From positions 1 to 10,027 of the forward strand of contig JALUWE010000319.1 of the NCBI GenBank assembly GCA_027019845.1: a stretch of DNA of 10,027 bases, in the 5' to 3' direction. The stretch is from Anaerolineales bacterium. GTDB taxonomy: Bacteria > Chloroflexota > Anaerolineae > Anaerolineales > JABWBV01. Shown here piece after piece: positions 6,614-10,027 of this stretch. The translations under genes and the position numbers were made by a program. A model generated the notes under the pieces. That model made no database searches, was not told the origin of the DNA, and saw nothing but the letters and a program-made list of their open reading frames with translations. Numbering within the stretch: the first letter of the stretch is position 1; each line of letters opens with the position of its first letter.

Positions 6614-7795
6614 TTACTCGAATGCGCCGTACCGCGCCCGCCCCCCCGCGCTCTTGAGAGACTGCTTGCTGGATACTTCACCCACCTCCACCCCCTGCCG
6701 GCGCAGTTCGAGCAACAGCATCTGCGCGATCTGCTTCTTTTCGTCCAGCGAGACCACCGCGATCTCGTGCGCGCGGTGCAGCAGATAGGGGTACGGCCGC
6801 GCGCCCAGGATGCCGCATTGCTGCACCAACACCGCATGTAGCGTGTTCAACCGGTCCGCCTCTTCCGCGACCCAGGCCGGAATTTCGACGCGTGCCAGCC
6901 AGGGCCTTTGGGGCCGCCCGACGTTCAGATAAAAAAAGTGCAGCGCCAGATCACCGCTATAATTGGCTGCCGACTTGGATTGAATGCGAAACACCGCGGA
7001 GCGCGCGCCAGGATCGAGAATCGAGCGGTACAGTTGGGCATCGGTGATGCCCTTGAGCGGGCGGTTTTGGCGCAGCGCGCCAAGCTCATGGTCCGCGGCC
7101 TCGGCCACCTCCAACATCTGTACCACCAGATCGGCGCGCGGTTTGTCCACATACCCGGCGGTGATCGCGCCAATGTCGCGCAGAGAGCGCAACGCCTGGA
7201 GGTACGATTGCAGGCTTTTTGTGAAGGTGGTGTTGTTGTCCGACGTCTGCCCCCACAGTTCGATTGGCCCATCGGTCAGGGTGACGACCGGCTGGGGCGC
7301 GTTTTCGGCCAGATCGACCAGCACCTCCCGCTCCCACCGGTCGCGTTGCAGGTTGACGATCCCGTCGCTGATCAGCCCGCCGCCGGACAGGTACAGCTCC
7401 TCCCCGTAATACAGCCGGGTGTCATAGTGCGGCCTGGGGGACTGCCCGGGGCGCACTTCCAGCGCGCCCACGTTCAGCAGGTAGAACAGCACCTCCGCGT
7501 GGCGATCCGGATAAATCTGTGAACCATCCGCAGCGATCAGGGTGACGTTGTCGGGGAGAGCGGGCACGGGGTAACTGGCGTCAAGCGGCTGTGCGGTCGG
7601 GAGGGCGCATCGCAGAAACGGATCCAGCCGGGCCGCGCGTTGGACGCGCTCGCGCAGCCAGGTGTGGTTCCGGGCATGATAGCCCAGCATCCCCCGCGCC
7701 GCCTCGTATTTTTCCAGCCATTTCTTTTGGTCCGCCGGCGCGCTTTGACCAATCAGCCGAACCTGGCTGCGCACTTTTTGAAAATCAACCGGCAT
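6614..7795 (-). CDS. nurA: NurA-domain 5'-3' nuclease (DNA double-strand break repair)
   Basis: A 393-residue protein of the NurA family, RNase H-like nucleases that work with the HerA translocase to resect DNA ends. The NurA domain runs from about residue 85 to 350. Visible signatures are the metal-binding LIAADGSQIYPDRH (86-99, D90), LTDGPIELWG (173-182, D175), GYVDKPRADLVV (214-225) and the C-terminal YLLHRAHEIAVV block (337-348, H343), all in the family order. The N-terminal about 80 residues are helical, with no recognised domain. The start at ATG 7795 has AGGAG (7801-7805) 5 nt upstream. It is the first gene of a leftward group with the HAS-barrel gene and rdgB, and has its own promoter containing a LexA-like site. 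The HerA ATPase itself is not in the window. Nuclease polarity and partner are from family knowledge, not shown here. Confidence 0.88.
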   Translation of the reverse strand: MPVDFQKVRSQVRLIGQSAPADQKKWLEKYEAARGMLGYHARNHTWLRERVQRAARLDPFLRCALPTAQPLDASYPVPALPDNVTLIAADGSQIYPDRHAEVLFYLLNVGALEVRPGQSPRPHYDTRLYYGEELYLSGGGLISDGIVNLQRDRWEREVLVDLAENAPQPVVTLTDGPIELWGQTSDNNTTFTKSLQSYLQALRSLRDIGAITAGYVDKPRADLVVQMLEVAEAADHELGALRQNRPLKGITDAQLYRSILDPGARSAVFRIQSKSAANYSGDLALHFFYLNVGRPQRPWLARVEIPAWVAEEADRLNTLHAVLVQQCGILGARPYPYLLHRAHEIAVVSLDEKKQIAQMLLLELRRQGVEVGEVSSKQSLKSAGGRARYGAFE

Positions 7796-7826
7796 GGTGT
7801 CTCCTGAACGGTCTTACACACTCGCA

Positions 7827-7855
7827 ATTGTAGAACATTTGTTACACATTCTAAA
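7827..7855 (-). promoter_or_regulatory. Promoter of the nurA operon with LexA-like operator in the spacer
   Basis: Read on the minus strand, TTTAGA (7850-7855, 4 of 6) is followed by a 17-bp spacer and TACAAT (7827-7832, 5 of 6). The predicted start near 7820 gives a leader of about 25 nt carrying the AGGAG site. On the plus strand the spacer holds GAACATTTGTTA (7833-7844), one base short of the GAAC-N4-GTTC LexA box of Gram-positive type SOS systems; repressor bound there would block RNA polymerase. The core promoter is reasonably supported; the operator is a hypothesis. Confidence 0.55.
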
Positions 7856-7882
7856 GCGGAATCTACCTGGCGGCAAGGGAAT

Positions 7883-8620
7883 TCAACTTTCGACTTCCAA
7901 CCCGATCAGAAACTCCAGGTTGCCTTTTGGCCCCTTCAAAGGGGAGCGGATCAGGCCGGAAACTTTGAACCCCTGACCGCGGGCGAAGCGCAGCACATCC
8001 AACAACACCCGTTGATGGACTTGCGGGTCGCGGATCACGCCCCGGCCGCGGGCCGCCTGCCGTTTCCCGGCCTCAAATTGGGGCTTGATCAGCGCGATCA
8101 CCTCCCCGCCCGAGGGGGGCAGCCAGCCCCGGACGACCGGCAGCAGCACTTTCAACGAGATGAACGAGGCGTCCACCGTCACCAGATCGACCGCTTCGGG
8201 CAGGCTCTCCAGATAGCGGGCGTTGGTGCGCTCCATCACCACCACGCGCTGGTCGTTACGCAGCTTCCAGTGCAGCACGCCGTGTCCTACGTCGATGGCG
8301 TACACCTTTGCCGCGCCGCGTTGCAGCAGGCAATCCGTGAACCCGCCGGTGGAGGCGCCCACGTCCGCGCACACCCGCCCGGCGGGGTCCACCCCGAAAG
8401 CCTCCAGCGCGGCGGCCAGCTTCTCGCCCCCACGGGAGACGAACCGCGGCCCTGAGTCGATCTCGATCCGGGCGGTGGTCGCCACCCGCGAGGCCGGTTT
8501 GGGCACCACCTGACCATCGGCGCGCACCTGCCCGGCCATCACCAGCCGTTGCGCCAGCGAGCGACTCTCCACCAACCCGCGCTCCACCAGCAGCACATCG
8601 ATGCGTTGTTTTTTGGGCAT
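7883..8620 (-). CDS. tlyA: TlyA-family rRNA 2'-O-methyltransferase
   Basis: A 245-residue protein of the TlyA/hemolysin-A family, which methylates the ribose 2'-OH of cytidines in rRNA (C1409 of 16S and/or C1920 of 23S in the studied members) and so affects capreomycin-type antibiotic sensitivity. An S4 RNA-binding domain (about 6-60) is joined by the linker PRFVSRGGEKL (58-68) to an FtsJ/RrmJ-like methyltransferase. The SAM-binding site is ADVGASTGGFTDCLL (85-99). The K-D-K-E tetrad is complete: K67, D150 (VTVDASFISL), K179 (ALIKPQFE) and E236. The start at ATG 8620 gives the standard S4 beginning (MPKKQRIDVLLVERG). The frame stays open upstream as far as 8821, but only by translating tandem repeats, so that extension is rejected. 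No Shine-Dalgarno is present and a -10 hexamer lies 6 nt before the ATG, so the mRNA may be leaderless. nurA follows 87 nt downstream on the same strand with its own promoter. Confidence 0.94.
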   Translation of the reverse strand: MPKKQRIDVLLVERGLVESRSLAQRLVMAGQVRADGQVVPKPASRVATTARIEIDSGPRFVSRGGEKLAAALEAFGVDPAGRVCADVGASTGGFTDCLLQRGAAKVYAIDVGHGVLHWKLRNDQRVVVMERTNARYLESLPEAVDLVTVDASFISLKVLLPVVRGWLPPSGGEVIALIKPQFEAGKRQAARGRGVIRDPQVHQRVLLDVLRFARGQGFKVSGLIRSPLKGPKGNLEFLIGLEVES

Positions 8621-8626
8621 AGGGGT

Positions 8627-8632
8627 ATTGTA
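8627..8632 (-). promoter_or_regulatory. -10 element of tlyA, 6 nt from the ATG
   Basis: The minus strand reads TACAAT at 8632-8627 (5 of 6 to consensus), followed by 6 nt and then the tlyA ATG (8620-8618). Transcription would start at or next to the A of the start codon. No good -35 is seen at 16-18 bp spacing (CGACCA at 17 bp), so either the promoter is weak or it relies on an activator. Confidence 0.45.
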
Positions 8633-8642
8633 ACGGGAAAAT

Positions 8643-8696
8643 GTCGGGGTGGTCGGATTTGTCTGAGTGGTCTGATTTGTCTGGGTGGTCTGATTC
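8643..8696. repeat. 18-bp tandem repeat, 3 copies (six 9-bp half-units)
   Basis: Three 18-bp units lie at 8643-8660, 8661-8678 and 8679-8696 with consensus GTCTGGGTGGTCTGATTT, differing at one to three positions. Each unit is made of two related 9-mers, GTCTGRGTG and GTCTGATTT, so the array can be seen as six 9-bp half-units. It lies just upstream of the tlyA -10 and occupies the place where its -35 would be. Confidence 0.85.
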
Positions 8697-8745
8697 GTCC
8701 TTCCTTTTCCCCCGCACCTGCCGCACATCCCGGAACGCTGAAGGC

Positions 8746-8815
8746 ACTGAACACTGAACACTGAACACTGAACCCTGAACACTGAACACTGAACACTGAA
8801 TACTGAACACTGGAC
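8746..8815. repeat. 7-bp tandem repeat ACTGAAC, 10 copies
   Basis: Ten contiguous heptamers fill 8746-8815. Seven are exact ACTGAAC; unit 5 is CCTGAAC, unit 8 ACTGAAT and unit 10 ACTGGAC. It lies in the divergent tlyA/ubiA region. Heptamer arrays of this kind expand and contract by slippage. As 7 is not a multiple of 3, a frame through it cycles through three 7-residue phases, and the repetitive peptide it yields on the minus strand is not a real protein. Confidence 0.95.
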
Positions 8816-8824
8816 ACCCATTCC

Positions 8825-8853
8825 TTTACGTTTTCCGCTTTACGTTTTATCAT
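8825..8853 (+). promoter_or_regulatory. Promoter of the UbiA-family gene, likely leaderless
   Basis: TTTACG (8825-8830, 4 of 6), a 17-bp spacer and TATCAT (8848-8853, 5 of 6). The ATG at 8860 comes 6 nt after the -10, so the transcript should begin at about the start codon; no Shine-Dalgarno is present. The undecamer CTTTACGTTTT is repeated at 8824-8834 and 8838-8848 (14-bp period), covering the -35 and the spacer. Confidence 0.55.
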
Positions 8854-8859
8854 TCCGCC

Positions 8860-9729
8860 ATGCTCGTTCACCTTATCCAAGCCATGCGTCCCAAACAGTG
8901 GGCAAAAAACGTTTTTTTATTCGCCGCCCTGGTTTTCGACCGCAAACTGACCAACCTCCCGGCCGCGCTCATCACCCTGGCCGGTTTTGCGGTCTTTTGC
9001 CTGCTGGCCAGCGCCATCTACCTGCTCAACGACCTGACCGACATCGAAGCGGACCGCCAGCACCCTACCAAACGCCATCGCCCCATCCCTTCGGGCAGGC
9101 TGCCGGCTCCCCTGGCCTACGCGGCCGCGGCCGTGTTTCTGCTGGCTGGGTTGTCCGCGGCCTTCGTCCTCAGCCGCGCGTTTTTTGTCCTATGCTTGAT
9201 CTACCTGCTCTCCAACCTGGCCTACTCCCATTGGCTCAAACACATCCCCCTGCTGGACGTGCTGCTGCTGGCCGGGTTTTACGTGCTGCGAGTTGGGGCC
9301 GGGGTGGCCCTCATCGAGGTCGAGCGTTTCTCGCCCTGGCTGTACGTCTTCACCACCTTTCTGGCGCTCTTCCTGGGTATCGGCAAGCGCCGCGCCGAAC
9401 TCACCCGCATGGCGGATGAAGCCGCCTCCACCCGCCGCGCCCTCGACGGCTACACCCTCCCCTTCCTGGACCAACTGCTCATCATCGTCTCCGGCATGGC
9501 GATCATGACCTACAGCCTGTACACCTTCTCGGCCCCCAACCTCCCCGAAAATCACGCCATGATGTTCACCATCCCCTTCGTGATCTACGGCATGTTCCGC
9601 TACCTGTACATCATCCAGGTTGAAAAACGCGGCGAAGCCCCCGAGGATGTGCTCTTCAGCGACCGCCCGTTACAGATCGGCCTGGGGCTGGGAGGGCTGG
9701 CAATCCTGGCGATCTTTTACATTTTTTGA
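8860..9729 (+). CDS. UbiA-family decaprenyl-phosphate phosphoribosyltransferase-like protein
   Basis: A 289-residue integral membrane prenyltransferase with about eight or nine helices. Its closest pattern is the branch that transfers phosphoribose from PRPP to a polyprenyl phosphate (DPPR synthase, Rv3806c-like), the first step to a lipid-linked arabinose/ribose donor. Diagnostic features are RPKQWAKN at the N-terminus (10-17), the first Asp-rich motif NDLTDIEADRQHPTKRHRP (57-75, with N57, D58, D61, D65) and the second region HIPLLDVLLLAGFYVLRVGAG (128-148, D133, R144). The HPTKRHRP tail is typical of this subfamily, whereas aromatic prenyltransferases such as UbiA and MenA differ there. The start at ATG 8860 has no Shine-Dalgarno and follows a -10 by 6 nt. 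Downstream, after about 250 nt of repeats, a mevalonate kinase gene begins, which fits an isoprenoid context. The family is sure; the exact acceptor lipid and product are inferred. Confidence 0.85.
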   Translation: MLVHLIQAMRPKQWAKNVFLFAALVFDRKLTNLPAALITLAGFAVFCLLASAIYLLNDLTDIEADRQHPTKRHRPIPSGRLPAPLAYAAAAVFLLAGLSAAFVLSRAFFVLCLIYLLSNLAYSHWLKHIPLLDVLLLAGFYVLRVGAGVALIEVERFSPWLYVFTTFLALFLGIGKRRAELTRMADEAASTRRALDGYTLPFLDQLLIIVSGMAIMTYSLYTFSAPNLPENHAMMFTIPFVIYGMFRYLYIIQVEKRGEAPEDVLFSDRPLQIGLGLGGLAILAIFYIF

Positions 9730-9756
9730 TCGGGAATCGAGAATCAGGCAAAGCCC

Positions 9757-9883
9757 AATTACCCATCCTTCAACTTCAGGCTCGCTCCGCTCCCCTGCCG
9801 CTCAGGATGCAATTACCCAATTACCAATACCCAATTACCCACCCTTCGACTTCGAGCGGCTGCGCCGCCCTCCGCTCAGGATG
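9757..9883. repeat. Pair of about 52-bp imperfect direct repeats with octamer spacer
   Basis: Copy 1 (9757-9809) and copy 2 (9833-9883) share AATTACCC at the left, a CCTTCRACTTC block, a GC-rich centre and CCGCTCAGGATG at the right. Copy 1 has inverted ends (CATCCT at 9763-9768, AGGATG at 9804-9809). Copy 2 contains a perfect GAGCGG/CCGCTC inverted pair (9854-9859 and 9871-9876), able to form a hairpin. The 23 nt between them are iterations of CAATTACC. This looks like a small REP-like dispersed element present twice. No terminator with a T-run is seen for the upstream gene. Confidence 0.7.
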
Positions 9884-9888
9884 TAATC

Positions 9889-9976
9889 CCCACTCCCTAT
9901 CCCCTATCCCCCATCCCTATCCCCCATCCCTATCCCCCATCCCTATCCCCCATCCCTATCCCCATCCCCACCCCCC
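9889..9976. repeat. 13-bp C-rich tandem repeat up to the mevalonate kinase ATG
   Basis: Four perfect units of CCCCCATCCCTAT lie at 9908-9920, 9921-9933, 9934-9946 and 9947-9959, flanked by degenerate units on the left (from about 9889) and right (to 9976). The plus strand has no G from 9884 to 9978. The minus strand therefore carries many runs of three to five G separated by two or three bases (unit ATAGGGATGGGGG), matching the G-quadruplex pattern. The array ends directly at the next start codon. Confidence 0.95.
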
Positions 9977-10027
9977 ATGCCCTCTTCCTTCGCACCCGGC
10001 AAGATCATCCTGTTCGGTGAACACGCG
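9977..10027 (+). CDS. mvk: Mevalonate kinase, 5' end only (cut by window edge)
   Basis: Seventeen codons are visible, reading MPSSFAPGKIILFGEHA. The APGKxxLxGEH signature is the N-terminal motif of GHMP-superfamily kinases, and the form with FGEHA is typical of mevalonate kinase, which phosphorylates mevalonate on the way to isopentenyl diphosphate. Homoserine kinase and galactokinase have clearly different versions, though phosphomevalonate-type kinases cannot be fully excluded from so few residues. No Shine-Dalgarno is possible because the 90 nt upstream contain no G. The gene continues beyond the window. Confidence 0.8.
   Translation, partial: MPSSFAPGKIILFGEHA

Noticed and set aside
6908..7522. 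Plus-strand frame opposite nurA
   Set aside because: The minus strand encodes the conserved NurA motifs with a good ribosome binding site; the plus frame is a shadow.
8643..8815. CRISPR array
   Set aside because: Units are 7 and 18 bp with no unique spacers between them and no cas genes nearby; these are simple tandem repeats.
8621..8821. Longer tlyA reading frame with about 67 extra N-terminal residues
   Set aside because: The extension is the translation of the heptamer and 18-bp arrays, a low-complexity Cys/Ser/Val/Gln and Thr/Asn/Gln peptide. The S4 domain starts normally at ATG 8620.

Overview
The window reads as a stretch of bacterial chromosome, most likely from a Chloroflexota (Anaerolineae-like) organism. 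The grounds are indirect: a HerA/NurA-type repair module, a mevalonate-kinase start next to a UbiA-family prenyl-phosphate phosphoribosyltransferase, many GAF/HisKA_3 and LysM/M23 style proteins, and intergenic DNA full of short degenerate tandem repeats. The taxonomic call is inference. There is no sign of a phage, insertion sequence or CRISPR array.

Left part (1-2614, plus strand): a membrane-anchored double-LysM M23 peptidase gene sits behind a near-consensus promoter that is preceded by three hexamers at exact 11-bp spacing. It ends in a strong intrinsic terminator that runs almost directly into the start codon of an EamA/DMT transporter gene. A tRNA-Val(CAC) gene with its own consensus promoter and terminator follows.

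Middle (2615-5264, plus strand): a three-gene run of an orphan GAF-containing NarL-class histidine kinase, a 133-residue four-helix membrane protein of unknown function (ATGA overlap), and an alpha/beta hydrolase with a complete Ser-Asp-His triad 5 nt further on.

Middle right (5302-8620, minus strand, transcribed leftwards): tlyA (rRNA 2'-O-methyltransferase/hemolysin family), then a tight nurA - HAS-barrel protein - rdgB group, which combines a DNA-end-processing nuclease, a HerA-like barrel lacking the ATPase, and a nucleotide-pool sanitising pyrophosphatase. The nurA promoter carries a LexA-like GAAC-N4-GTT element between its -35 and -10.

Right end (8621-10027): the divergent tlyA/ubiA intergenic region has -10 elements exactly 6 nt before both start codons, suggesting leaderless mRNAs, with two tandem arrays (18-bp x3 and 7-bp x10) in between. 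The UbiA-family gene is followed by about 250 nt of repeats, including a G-quadruplex-capable 13-bp array, which abuts the first 17 codons of a mevalonate kinase gene cut by the window edge. The most interesting candidates are the HAS-barrel/NurA/RdgB module with its possible SOS control, the paired leaderless promoters, and the G-rich array at the mevalonate kinase start. None can be called a new system from sequence alone.
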